Shown: positions 7,686-15,953 of the stretch, piece after piece
Layout: every line of letters starts with the position of its first letter
How positions within the stretch are numbered: position 1 is the first letter of the stretch
Source: Streptomyces sp. NBC_01288
GTDB lineage: Bacteria; Actinomycetota; Actinomycetes; Streptomycetales; Streptomycetaceae
Direction: 5' to 3'
DNA: 64,000 bases
Assembly: GCF_035982055.1 (NCBI RefSeq)
Contig: NZ_CP108427.1
Location: forward strand, 4,030,001-4,094,000
The notes under the pieces: generated by a model
What the model was told of the DNA's origin: nothing
What the model saw: the letters and a program-made list of their open reading frames with translations, nothing else
Database searches by the model: none
Made by a program: the position numbers and the translations under genes

Positions 7686-8492
7686 ATGTCCGGAGGCGGA
7701 AGTACGGGCGGGGCAGGCGGGGTCAGGGTCACGGGCAGGCCCGGGAGGCGTTCGGGCGGGGTTCGTGAACTGACTGCACTGAGCGGGGCGTTGGCGATGA
7801 CGCTGGCCCTGATGGTGTGGGGTGCGTCGGACGCTGCGGCGGGTGGACCCACGAGCGTGCTCGTGACCTCGCCGGCAAGCGGGCAGGCCAAAGCGCTGTA
7901 CTACTCGGACGAACAGTACGGAAAACTCCAGCAGTTGCTCGGACCGGAGGGTAAGGGCACCCGCGACAAGCCGCCCGAGGCCGATCTGGCCCACGCCCGG
8001 CAGATCAACGTCACCTGGCTGGCGCACGACATATCACCCTGGCGGATCGACCGGGTCTTTCCGGTCGAGTCCCGACCGCAGGCGGTCTGGATCCACACGG
8101 CGGCCGACGCGTCGGAGAACACGAACCTGAACGGCTATTGGCACCGGGCGGGGCAGCCCGCCCAACTGCGCGCCCTCTTGAAGAAGTTGGGCGTGATGGG
8201 CAAGGGCACCGGTGATGGCTACTCCGGCATCTTCCCGGCGCCGTGGCAGTCGACCGAGCCCGCCACCGCCGCGCCTGACACCGACACGGGGACGGGGACG
8301 GGGACCACCACGGTGCAGGTCTCCCTGCCGGACAAGGGGCACGGCACCGACTGGTGGTGGGCGATACCGGGTGCGGCGGCCGGAGCGGTACTGGCCCTGG
8401 TTCTGCGGCCGTTCGTCGCGCGGCTGCCGTTGGACCGGTGGCGGACGAGACGGCGGGAGCCGGGGCCCAGACAGGAGTTGCGGGACGTGTGA
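7686..8492 (+). CDS. Secreted, C-terminally anchored protein of unknown function (likely sigma regulon)
   Basis: A 268-residue protein: a basic N-terminus, a signal-type helix (about 29-50, ending in GASDAAAG), an extracytoplasmic domain with a WWW stretch near its end, one membrane helix (AIPGAAAGAVLALVLRPFVARL) and a short basic tail ending PRQELRDV. The ATG at 7686 has GGGGG in front of it. A GTG at 7632 is in frame at the expected start of transcription from copy B and could give a longer, leaderless product. I do not recognise the outer domain. The next protein has the same topology and a matching tail. Confidence 0.7.
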   Translation: MSGGGSTGGAGGVRVTGRPGRRSGGVRELTALSGALAMTLALMVWGASDAAAGGPTSVLVTSPASGQAKALYYSDEQYGKLQQLLGPEGKGTRDKPPEADLAHARQINVTWLAHDISPWRIDRVFPVESRPQAVWIHTAADASENTNLNGYWHRAGQPAQLRALLKKLGVMGKGTGDGYSGIFPAPWQSTEPATAAPDTDTGTGTGTTTVQVSLPDKGHGTDWWWAIPGAAAGAVLALVLRPFVARLPLDRWRTRRREPGPRQELRDV

Positions 8493-8531
8493 GGGGCGGA
8501 GGGGACGAGGAGAGATGGAGAGGGGGGACGG

Positions 8532-9290
8532 ATGGAACGCGGGAGGGGACGGGCGACGGGGCGGGCGAGGTTGCGGGGCCTGTGTCTCGTGGCTGGGCCG
8601 GTGTTGACGGTTCTGGCCGGGTCTGCTCAGGCTCAGGCTGTCGGGACGGATCAGATGTGGACCGGAGTCGTGAATCAGGCGCAGACGCGAGCTCAGGACC
8701 CGCTGCGGGACATCCCGGATCTGGCGCTGGTCGTGGCCGGTGACTCGGGCCGGACGGAGACATGGCGTTCCGGGGAGTCGTCGTTCGCCCGCCTGTGGAC
8801 GCTGTTGCGGCCGACGTACGCGGGGACGGAGCGGGTGTCGCAGGAGTGGGAGGCGGGCCGGTATCCGGCGGTGCGGATCACCGTGGTGTGGGGGCTGACC
8901 GGGGTCGGGGGGTGGCCTCGGACGAGTCGGGCTCCGGGTGGTGACGTGGCGGTGGAGCGGGAGGACCAGTTGTTCGTGGCCGCGGACGGCACACCGTGGG
9001 TGCGGACGGATCCGGCTCCGGAGGTGGCGGACGACGACATCCGCTGGCATCGGGCGCCGCGCGCGGTCTTCGCGCAGATGGAGCGGGCGGGGGTGCTCGG
9101 CTCAACCGGTACCGGCAGCACGGCAGTTGGGGGCGGAGCTGGATCGGAAGGGCTTGCCGGACCTGTCTGGTGGGCGGCCGCGGGGGTGGCTGTCGGAGTC
9201 GGCGGCACGCTGCTGATACGCCGCGCGGCGGCCCGGCGTGAGACCGGACCGCCGCGCGAGGAACCTCGACAGGAACTCATCGATCTGTGA
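8532..9290 (+). CDS. Secreted, C-terminally anchored protein of unknown function
   Basis: A 252-residue protein starting after a GGGGGG-type ribosome site. It has an Arg-rich N-terminus, a signal peptide (about 15-37, ending AQAQA), an extracytoplasmic region of about 150 residues, a Gly-rich linker, one membrane helix (WWAAAGVAVGVGGTLLI) and a basic tail ending EEPRQELIDL. The tail resembles the PRQELRDV end of the protein before it. With a gap of only 39 bases the two are probably co-transcribed. The outer domain is not recognised. Confidence 0.7.
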   Translation: MERGRGRATGRARLRGLCLVAGPVLTVLAGSAQAQAVGTDQMWTGVVNQAQTRAQDPLRDIPDLALVVAGDSGRTETWRSGESSFARLWTLLRPTYAGTERVSQEWEAGRYPAVRITVVWGLTGVGGWPRTSRAPGGDVAVEREDQLFVAADGTPWVRTDPAPEVADDDIRWHRAPRAVFAQMERAGVLGSTGTGSTAVGGGAGSEGLAGPVWWAAAGVAVGVGGTLLIRRAAARRETGPPREEPRQELIDL

Positions 9291-9335
9291 GAGTCGCCGA
9301 TCTTTGACAACTCAAGAGAGAGCGTGTGTCAGCTG

Positions 9336-10790
9336 TCAGCCGAGGTCGATCTCCGGGTACAGCGGGAAGCCGGCGACGAGGTCGGTGGCGCGGTGGGAGA
9401 TCTCGTCCGCGATCTTCGGGTCGAGGATGTGCTTGGCCTTGGACGGCGCGCCCTTGCTGGTGGTGCCGGGCTCCGTGGTGGTGAGGACGCGGTCGATGAG
9501 ACCGGCGACCTCGTCCATCTCGGCGGTGCCCAGGCCACGGGTGGTCAGGGCGGGCGTGCCGATGCGGATGCCGGAGGTGTACCAGGCGCCGTTGGGGTCG
9601 GCGGGGATGGCGTTGCGGTTGGTGACGATGCCCGAGTCGAGGAGGGCGGCCTCGGCCTGGCGGCCGGTGAGGCCGTAGGAGGAGGCGACGTCGATCAGGT
9701 TGAGGTGGTTGTCGGTGCCGCCGGTGACGAGGGTGGCGCCCCGGCGCATCAGACCGTCCGCCAGCGCACGGGAGTTGTCGACGATGCGCTGGGCGTAGTC
9801 CTGGAAGGAGGGCTGCCGGGCCTCGGCGAGGGCGACGGCCTTGGCGGCCATGACGTGCGGGAGCGGGCCGCCGAGGACCATCGGGCAGCCGCGGTCGACC
9901 TGGTCCTTGAGGGAGTCGTCGCACAGGACCATGCCGCCACGCGGCCCGCGCAGCGACTTGTGGGTGGTGGTGGTGACGATCTGGGCGTGCGGGACCGGGT
10001 CGAAGTCGCCGGTCAGCACCTTGCCCGCGACCAGGCCGGCGAAGTGCGCCATGTCGACCATCAGGGTCGCCCCGACCTCGTCGGCGATCTCGCGCATGAT
10101 GCGGAAGTTCACCAGGCGCGGGTAGGCGGAGTAGCCGCCGACGATGATCAGCGGCTTGAACTCACGGGCGGAGGCGCGCAGGGCCTCGTAGTCGATGAGG
10201 CCGGTGACGGGGTCGGTGCCGTAGGAGCGCTGGTCGAACATCTTGCCGGAGATGTTGGGGCGGAAGCCGTGGGTGAGGTGGCCGCCGGCGTCCAGGGACA
10301 TGCCGAGCATGCGCTGGTTGCCGAAGGCCTGGCGGAGTTCGGCCCAGTCGGCGTCGGAGAGGTCGTTGACCTGGCGGACGCCCGCCTTCGCGAGGGCCGG
10401 GACCTCGACGCGGTCGGCGAGGATCGACCAGAAGGCGACGAGGTTGGCGTCGATGCCGGAGTGCGGCTGGACGTAGGCGTGGCGGGCGCCGAAGAGTTCG
10501 CGGGCGTGCTCGGCGGCAAGGGACTCGACGGTGTCGACGTTGCGGCAGCCGGCGTAGAAGCGGCGGCCGATGGTGCCCTCGGCGTACTTGTCGCTGAACC
10601 AGTTGCCCATGGCCAGGAGGGCGGCCGGGGAGGCGTAGTTCTCGGAGGCGATCAGCTTGAGCATCTCGCGCTGGTCGGCGACTTCCTGGCCGATGGCGTC
10701 GGCGACGCGGGGCTCGACGGCACGGATCACGTCGAGGGCGGCGCGGAAGGCGGTGGACTCGTTGGAAAGGGGCGCGGAATTGTCGGGCAT
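9336..10790 (-). CDS. glyA: Serine hydroxymethyltransferase
   Basis: Converts serine and tetrahydrofolate to glycine and 5,10-methylene-THF, feeding folD, purN and purH found later in the window. The product is 484 residues, about 60 longer than the usual bacterial enzyme; the extra part is an insertion near residues 125-170. The PLP lysine is K278 in TTTTHKSLRGPRGG, and the cofactor residues DMAH (246-249) are intact. The ATG at 10790 has GGAGG five bases upstream. The 212-base divergent region to rocD shows no glycine riboswitch that I can recognise. Confidence 0.93.
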   Translation of the reverse strand: MPDNSAPLSNESTAFRAALDVIRAVEPRVADAIGQEVADQREMLKLIASENYASPAALLAMGNWFSDKYAEGTIGRRFYAGCRNVDTVESLAAEHARELFGARHAYVQPHSGIDANLVAFWSILADRVEVPALAKAGVRQVNDLSDADWAELRQAFGNQRMLGMSLDAGGHLTHGFRPNISGKMFDQRSYGTDPVTGLIDYEALRASAREFKPLIIVGGYSAYPRLVNFRIMREIADEVGATLMVDMAHFAGLVAGKVLTGDFDPVPHAQIVTTTTHKSLRGPRGGMVLCDDSLKDQVDRGCPMVLGGPLPHVMAAKAVALAEARQPSFQDYAQRIVDNSRALADGLMRRGATLVTGGTDNHLNLIDVASSYGLTGRQAEAALLDSGIVTNRNAIPADPNGAWYTSGIRIGTPALTTRGLGTAEMDEVAGLIDRVLTTTEPGTTSKGAPSKAKHILDPKIADEISHRATDLVAGFPLYPEIDLG

Positions 10791-11002
10791 GGGGACCTCC
10801 GGACGTGGCGTTCGGCGTTCTCGGTACGGCCCAGGCGCACGGCACACATTCCAGCTCGGGCCGCTCCCCGATGGTCGGTCCCATCCCAGCGCGCCAGTCA
10901 CGGCCCGCCGGTCAGCCTACCGGGCGGGCCGGACGGTGCGGCTCCCGCGTCCACCATGCGGGCGAGGATAGGAAAGGGGCACCCTCACCCCCGGGAGACG
11001 CC

Positions 11003-12232
11003 GTGACCAGTACGGAAGCCAGTAGCGAAGACAGTACGGAAGCCCTCGTCGCCGCCGGCGAGGCGCACACCCCGCACAACTACCACCCGCTGCCGGTGGT
11101 CGTCGCCACCGCCGACGGGGCGTGGATGACGGACGTGCGGGGGCGGCGGTATCTGGACCTGCTCGCCGGGTACTCGGCGCTGAACTTCGGGCACGGCAAT
11201 CCGCGGTTGATCGCGGCGGCGAAGGCGCAGTTGGAGCGGGTGACGCTGACGTCGCGGGCGTTCCACCACGACCGGTTCGCCGCGTTCTGCGAGCAGTTGG
11301 CGGAGCTGTGCGGCATGGAGCTGGTGCTGCCGATGAACACGGGCGCGGAAGCGGTCGAGACCGCGGTGAAGACCGCGCGGAAGTGGGGGTACCGGGTCAA
11401 GGGCGTGCCCGAAGGAAGAGCGAAGATCGTGGTGGCGGGCAACAACTTCCACGGCCGTACGACGACGATCGTCAGCTTCTCGACCGACCCGGAGGCGCGG
11501 GCGGACTTCGGGCCGTACACGCCGGGCTTCGGGGTCGTGCCGTACGGGGATCTCACCGCGATGCGGACGGCGGTCAGTGAGAACACGGTGGCCGTGTTGC
11601 TGGAGCCGATCCAGGGGGAGGCGGGGGTGCTGGTGCCGCCGGCCGGATATCTGGCGGGGGTACGGGAGTTGACGCGGGAGCGGAACGTGCTCCTCATCGC
11701 CGACGAGATCCAGTCGGGGCTCGGGCGGACGGGGCGGACGTTCGCGTGTGAGCACGAGGGGGTGGTGCCCGACATGTATGTGCTCGGGAAGGCGCTGGGC
11801 GGTGGGGTGGTGCCGGTGTCGGCGGTGGTGTCGAGTGCGGAGGTGCTGGGCGTGTTCCGGCCCGGGGAGCACGGGTCGACGTTCGGCGGGAATCCGCTGG
11901 CGTGTGCGGTGGCACTGGAGGTGATCGCGATGCTGCGGTCGGGCGAGTACCAGGCGCGGGCCGCGGAGCTGGGGGAGCATCTGCACCGGGAATTGCGGCA
12001 GTTGACGGACACCGGGCGGGTGACGGCGGTGCGTGGGCGGGGGCTGTGGGCGGGGGTCGACATCACGCCGGCGGTCGGGACGGGCCGGGAGATCTCGGAG
12101 AGGTTGATGGACCGGGGCGTCCTCGTGAAGGACACTCACGGGTCGACGATCCGGATCGCGCCGCCGCTGATGATCAGCCGGGAGGATCTGGACTGGGGGC
12201 TGGCCCAACTCCGCGCGGTGCTGGGGGTCTAG
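11003..12232 (+). CDS. rocD: Ornithine aminotransferase (ornithine--oxo-acid transaminase)
   Basis: A class III PLP aminotransferase of 409 residues that moves the delta-amino group of ornithine to 2-oxoglutarate, giving glutamate semialdehyde in arginine breakdown. Visible family features are MNTGAEAVETAVK (PLP phosphate binding), NNFHGRT, the LIADEIQSGLGRTG aspartate motif, and VLGKALGGG with the PLP lysine. The GTG at 11003 has GGGAG in front. The frame extends upstream but without coding character. Two copies of AGTACGGAAGCC lie in the first 15 codons. It is divergent from glyA. Confidence 0.88.
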   Translation: MTSTEASSEDSTEALVAAGEAHTPHNYHPLPVVVATADGAWMTDVRGRRYLDLLAGYSALNFGHGNPRLIAAAKAQLERVTLTSRAFHHDRFAAFCEQLAELCGMELVLPMNTGAEAVETAVKTARKWGYRVKGVPEGRAKIVVAGNNFHGRTTTIVSFSTDPEARADFGPYTPGFGVVPYGDLTAMRTAVSENTVAVLLEPIQGEAGVLVPPAGYLAGVRELTRERNVLLIADEIQSGLGRTGRTFACEHEGVVPDMYVLGKALGGGVVPVSAVVSSAEVLGVFRPGEHGSTFGGNPLACAVALEVIAMLRSGEYQARAAELGEHLHRELRQLTDTGRVTAVRGRGLWAGVDITPAVGTGREISERLMDRGVLVKDTHGSTIRIAPPLMISREDLDWGLAQLRAVLGV

Positions 12233-12310
12233 GGCCGTTGCCGGTCCGGGGAATCTCCAGAGATCGGTGAGAGGGCCCACACGGGAGGCCCGTGGCGATC
12301 TCCCCTCCCC

Positions 12311-12325
12311 TAGAGTCACTTTGTG
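12311..12325 (+). promoter_or_regulatory. Putative leaderless promoter (-10 TAGAGT)
   Basis: TAGAGT at 12311-12316 ends six bases before the GTG at 12323, the spacing expected if transcription starts on the start codon itself. No ribosome site is visible. The same arrangement occurs before the gene at 14681. Confidence 0.45.
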
Positions 12326-13180
12326 CTCTTTGGAATGGTGTGCGCGCTCGGCGCGGCGGTCTGCTTCGGTACGGCGACGGTGTTGCAGGCGGTCGCCGCG
12401 CGGGCGGCCACGACCGGTGGGGGCGGGGACGCGGCGCTGTTGCTGCGGGCGCTGCGTCAGTGGCGGTATCTGGCGGGGCTGGGGCTGGACTGTCTGGGGT
12501 TCGTGTTCCAGATCGTGGCGCTGCGGTCGCTGCCCATCTACGCGGTCGGGGCGGCGCTGGCGTCGAGCCTCGCGGTGACGGCCGTGGTGGCCGCCCGGCT
12601 GCTGGGAGTTCGGCTCAGCGGGGTGGAGTGGGCGGCCGTCGGCGTGGTGTGCGCGGGGCTGGCGATGCTGGGGCTGGCGTCCGGGGCGGAGGGGCACCGG
12701 GCCGGGTCCATGGCGTTGAAGTGGGCGATGTTGGGGACGTCGGTGGCGGTGCTGTTGCTCGGGCTGGTCGGGGGGCGACTGCCGGAGCGGGGGCGGGCGT
12801 TGACGCTGGGGCTGGGGGCGGGCTTCGGGTTCGGGGTGGTCGAGGTGGCGGTTCGGTTGATCGACTCGTTGAAGCCCTCGACGCTGGTCGGCAATCCGGC
12901 GACGTACGCACTGCTGGTCGGTGGGGGTGCGGCGTTCTTGTTGCTGACGACAGCGTTGCAGCGGGGGTCTGTGACGACGGCGACGGCGGGGTTGGTGATC
13001 GGGGAGACGCTCGGGCCGGCGGCGGTGGGGGTGGTGTGGCTCGGGGACCGTACGCGGGACGGGTTGGAGTGGCTGGCGGTGTTGGGGTTCCTGGTGGCGG
13101 TGGCGGGGGCGTTGGCGTTGGCGCGTTTTGGTGAGGCGCCGGCGGAAGCAGCCGACGAAGCTCCCGTGGAAACGGCGTAG
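12323..13180 (+). CDS. DMT-superfamily (EamA-like) membrane transporter
   Basis: A 285-residue protein with about nine or ten hydrophobic helices and a duplicated drug/metabolite transporter pattern. The N-terminal half contains AAVCFGTATVLQAVAAR and SLPIYAVGAALASSLAVTAV; the C-terminal half contains TTATAGLVIGETLGPAAVGV, where the family's conserved Pro/Glu-bearing helices sit. The substrate is not predictable. The GTG start lies six bases after a TAGAGT box and has no ribosome site, so it is probably leaderless. It appears monocistronic and ends near the convergent MocR gene. Confidence 0.82.
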   Translation: MLFGMVCALGAAVCFGTATVLQAVAARAATTGGGGDAALLLRALRQWRYLAGLGLDCLGFVFQIVALRSLPIYAVGAALASSLAVTAVVAARLLGVRLSGVEWAAVGVVCAGLAMLGLASGAEGHRAGSMALKWAMLGTSVAVLLLGLVGGRLPERGRALTLGLGAGFGFGVVEVAVRLIDSLKPSTLVGNPATYALLVGGGAAFLLLTTALQRGSVTTATAGLVIGETLGPAAVGVVWLGDRTRDGLEWLAVLGFLVAVAGALALARFGEAPAEAADEAPVETA

Positions 13181-13209
13181 GCCAGGCCGCACGAAAACGG
13201 CGGCCTAGG

Positions 13210-14634
13210 TCACGGCAACACCCTGCACAACGCCTCCACCGCCCCCGCCCACGCATGGTCCGGCGGTGTGCCGTAGCCCACGACCAGGGCGTCCAGCGGA
13301 TCGACGAGGGCGTGTTCGTGGCGGTAGAAGGACAGGGCGTGGAGGGCGAGGCCCTGCCAGGCGGCGGCTTGGACCACGGACTGTTCGGTGCCGGGCGGGA
13401 GGCTGAGGACGGCGTGGAAGCCGGCCGCGATGCCGGTGACGTGGACGTCGGGGGCGCGCTGGGCGAGGGCCTCGACCAGGGTGTCGCGGCGGCGGCGGTA
13501 GCGCAGGCGGGCGGCGCGAACGTGGCGGTCGTAGGCGCCGGAGGTGATGAACTCGGCGAGGGTCAGCTGGTCCAGGACGCCGCAGGTGTCGGTGCCGCCC
13601 TTGGCCTTCGCGACCTCCTCCATGAGGGAGGGGGGCAGGACCATCCAGGCGAGGCGGAGGCCGGGGGCGAGGGACTTGCTGGCGGTGCCGAGGTAGACGA
13701 CGTGGTTCGGGTCGAGGCCCTGTAGGGCGCCGATGGGCTGGCGGTCGTAGCGGAACTCGCCGTCGTAGTCGTCCTCCAGGACCAGGCCGCCGGTGCGTCG
13801 GGCCCAGTCGACGACGGCGGAGCGGCGGTCGTGGTGGAGGGGGACGCCCATGGGGAACTGGTGGGCAGGGGTCAGGAGGACCCCCGGTTCGTCCGTCAAC
13901 TGGCCTGGGTTCGCGCCCAGTTCGTCGAAGGGGAGCGGGCGGGTGCGCAGGCCGGCCTCGTCCAGGATCTGCCAGTGGACGGCGAGGCCGTAGGACTCCA
14001 CCGCGATCGTGTGGGCGCCGCGGGCCCGCAGGACGGCGCCGAGGAGGCGCAGGCCGCCGGAGATGCCCGCGCTGATCAGGATGTGCTCGGGGTCGGCGCG
14101 TACGCCGCGGGCGCGGGAGAGGTAGGCGGCGAGGGCGGTGCGGAGTTCGACGCGGCCGCGCGGGTCGCCGTAGCCGAGGGCCTGGTACGGGGCGTTGGTG
14201 AGGGCGCGGCGGGCGGCCTTGAGCCACTCGGTGCGGGGGAAGGCGGCGAGGTCGGGGGTGCCGGGGACGAGGTCGTAGGTGGGGCGGCTGCTGAGGCGGC
14301 GGGGTGGGGTGGGGTGCGTGGGCGGGACGACAGCACTCCCCCACTGCCTTAAGGGCGTGGGAGGTGCCCCCATGCCGACGCGGGTGCCGGAGCCCTGGCG
14401 GGCGGTGAGCCAGCCCTCGGCGACGAGGTCGGCGTAGGCGTCGGCGACCGTGTTGCGGGCGATGCCCAGGTCGGCGGCGAGGGAGCGGGAGGAGGGCAGT
14501 CGGGTGCCGGGGGCGAGGCGGCCGGTGCGGACGGCGTCGCGCAGCGCGTCCGTGAGGCCGCGGCGGACGCCGGTGCTGGTGGCGGTCGGATCGAGATGCA
14601 GGTCGACGCCGAAAGTGGCCCATGATTTCGCCAT
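13210..14634 (-). CDS. MocR/PdxR-type transcriptional regulator (GntR HTH fused to aminotransferase-like domain)
   Basis: A 474-residue regulator. Residues about 15-85 form a GntR winged helix (RTGRLAPGTRLPSSRSLAADLGIARNTV in two parts), and residues about 115-470 a class I aminotransferase fold. The PLP lysine is in GTASKSLAPGLRLAW, and LEDDYDGEFRYD carries the cofactor aspartate. Such proteins sense PLP or an amino compound through the dead aminotransferase domain. It is divergent from the AhpD-like gene, and the TGG(C/A)CCAT direct repeats at 14616-14647 lie at its own start, so it likely controls both genes. PdxR control of PLP synthesis is possible, but no pdxST is nearby. Confidence 0.88.
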   Translation of the reverse strand: MAKSWATFGVDLHLDPTATSTGVRRGLTDALRDAVRTGRLAPGTRLPSSRSLAADLGIARNTVADAYADLVAEGWLTARQGSGTRVGMGAPPTPLRQWGSAVVPPTHPTPPRRLSSRPTYDLVPGTPDLAAFPRTEWLKAARRALTNAPYQALGYGDPRGRVELRTALAAYLSRARGVRADPEHILISAGISGGLRLLGAVLRARGAHTIAVESYGLAVHWQILDEAGLRTRPLPFDELGANPGQLTDEPGVLLTPAHQFPMGVPLHHDRRSAVVDWARRTGGLVLEDDYDGEFRYDRQPIGALQGLDPNHVVYLGTASKSLAPGLRLAWMVLPPSLMEEVAKAKGGTDTCGVLDQLTLAEFITSGAYDRHVRAARLRYRRRRDTLVEALAQRAPDVHVTGIAAGFHAVLSLPPGTEQSVVQAAAWQGLALHALSFYRHEHALVDPLDALVVGYGTPPDHAWAGAVEALCRVLP

Positions 14635-14647
14635 GGAAATGGACCAT
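14616..14647. promoter_or_regulatory. Direct repeats TGGCCCAT / TGGACCAT, likely MocR operator
   Basis: TGGCCCAT at 14616-14623 and TGGACCAT at 14640-14647 are in the same orientation, 24 bases apart. MocR/GabR dimers typically bind two direct repeats about two helical turns apart. The first copy lies inside the first codons of the regulator and the second just upstream of its start, before the promoter of the divergent gene. Confidence 0.45.
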
Positions 14648-14668
14648 ACTCCTGGGCTGCCTGGCTTC

Positions 14669-14683
14669 TAGAGTCGAGACATG
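14669..14683 (+). promoter_or_regulatory. Putative leaderless promoter (-10 TAGAGT)
   Basis: TAGAGT at 14669-14674 ends six bases before the ATG at 14681, as expected for a leaderless mRNA. There is no ribosome site between them. Confidence 0.5.
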
Positions 14684-15178
14684 ACCACGACACAGGAAAC
14701 TCCTTACGCCCACGAGCACAGCCCCCGCCTGGACTGGGCCCAGCACGCGCCCGAGGTCTACAAGGCGATGGTCCGTCTCGACATCGCCGCCCGGCGAGGC
14801 CTCGACCCGAAGCTGCTGGAACTGGTGAAGATCCGCACCTCGCAGCTCAACCACTGCGCGTACTGCCTCGACATGCACACCAAGGACGCGCTCGCGGCGG
14901 GCGAGAGCGTGGAGCGGATCATCCAGCTCGGCGCGTGGGAGGAGTCGCGGCACTTCTACACCGAGAAGGAGCTGGCGGCGATCGAGCTGACCGAAGCGGT
15001 CACCGTGATCACGGACGGCTTTGTGCCGGACGAGGTCTACGCGCGGGCGGCCGAGCAGTTCGAGGAGGCCGAGCTGGCGCAGCTGATCGCCGCGATCACG
15101 GTGATCAACGCGTGGAACCGGTTCGGGGTGAGCACGCGGATGGTGCCGGGGCACTACAAGGCGGGACAGTTCAAGTGA
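14681..15178 (+). CDS. Carboxymuconolactone decarboxylase / AhpD-like protein
   Basis: A 165-residue all-alpha protein with the AhpD-type redox motif HCAYCLDMH (about 60-68), two cysteines separated by two residues and followed by a histidine, plus the KIRTSQLN helix in front. Members reduce alkyl hydroperoxides or act as redox partners; this subgroup has no defined substrate. It probably comes from a leaderless mRNA. It is divergent from the MocR gene and followed 46 bases later by the ICL/PEP-mutase gene, so it is a likely MocR target. Confidence 0.87.
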   Translation: MTTTQETPYAHEHSPRLDWAQHAPEVYKAMVRLDIAARRGLDPKLLELVKIRTSQLNHCAYCLDMHTKDALAAGESVERIIQLGAWEESRHFYTEKELAAIELTEAVTVITDGFVPDEVYARAAEQFEEAELAQLIAAITVINAWNRFGVSTRMVPGHYKAGQFK

Positions 15179-15224
15179 CGTCGCCCGCACGGGTGTTGGA
15201 CCGAGTGGTGCGGGGGCGTCGGCC

Positions 15225-15947
15225 GTGAGCGAGGTGGAGCTGTTCCGGAGTCTGCATCGGCGGCGGCTGCCCGGTGATCCGCTGGTGCTGCCCGGGCCCT
15301 GGGACGCGGTCAGTGCGCGGGTGTTCGTGGAGGCCGGGTTCACGGCGCTCGCCACACCCAGTGCCGGGGTCGCCGCCTCGCTCGGGTGCGAGGACGGGGC
15401 GGTGCCGGCGGACGAGATGTTCGCGGCGGTCGCGCGGATCGTGCGGGCCGTGGACGTGCCGGTGTCGGCGGATGTCGAGAGCGGGTACGGGCTCGCGCCG
15501 AAGGAGCTGGTGGAGCGGCTGCTGGAGGCGGGGGCGGTGGGGTGCAACCTTGAGGACTCCGAGGGTGGGGTGCTCAAGGATCCGCGTCAGCACGCTGATT
15601 GGCTGGCCGAGGTGCGGGCGGTGGCGGCGGAGCGGTTGTTCGTCAACGCGCGGGTCGACACCTTCCTGCACGGTGACGGCAACCCCGAACGGGCCATCGA
15701 GCGGGCCGCGTTGTACGTCGCGGCAGGGGCCGACTGTGTCTATCCGATCATGGCTCCGGCCGAGGTGCTGCCGTTCCTGCGGTCCGGTATCCAGGGGCCG
15801 GTGAACGCGCTCGCGCGGCTGGACGGCGAGAGCCCCTCGCCCACCGAACTGGGTGAACTCGGGGCCACGCGCATCACGTTCGGGCCGGGGCTCCAGCGCT
15901 GGGCGGCACTCGCGCTCAAGGAGCGGGCCGTAGAGCTGAAGGGGTGA
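15225..15947 (+). CDS. Isocitrate lyase/phosphoenolpyruvate mutase family protein
   Basis: A 240-residue TIM-barrel protein starting at GTG 15225. The family's substrate-binding parts are visible: PGPWDAVSARVFVEAGF near the start, VPVSADVESGYG (Mg-binding acidic residues), GCNLEDSEGG, and LFVNARVDTF. The nucleophile-loop cysteine of isocitrate lyase (KKCGH) is absent, so it is not a true isocitrate lyase. The reaction is probably carbon-carbon or carbon-phosphorus cleavage of a small 2-oxo or hydroxy acid, but cannot be named. It follows the AhpD-like gene and ends 6 bases before the convergent betaine-binding gene. Confidence 0.82.
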   Translation: MSEVELFRSLHRRRLPGDPLVLPGPWDAVSARVFVEAGFTALATPSAGVAASLGCEDGAVPADEMFAAVARIVRAVDVPVSADVESGYGLAPKELVERLLEAGAVGCNLEDSEGGVLKDPRQHADWLAEVRAVAAERLFVNARVDTFLHGDGNPERAIERAALYVAAGADCVYPIMAPAEVLPFLRSGIQGPVNALARLDGESPSPTELGELGATRITFGPGLQRWAALALKERAVELKG

Positions 15948-15953
15948 CCGGGG

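Noticed and set aside
10791..11002. Glycine riboswitch upstream of glyA
   Set aside because: I cannot find the tandem aptamer core; the region is short and shared with rocD.
15225..15947. True isocitrate lyase of the glyoxylate shunt
   Set aside because: Too short (240 residues) and lacks the catalytic cysteine motif.
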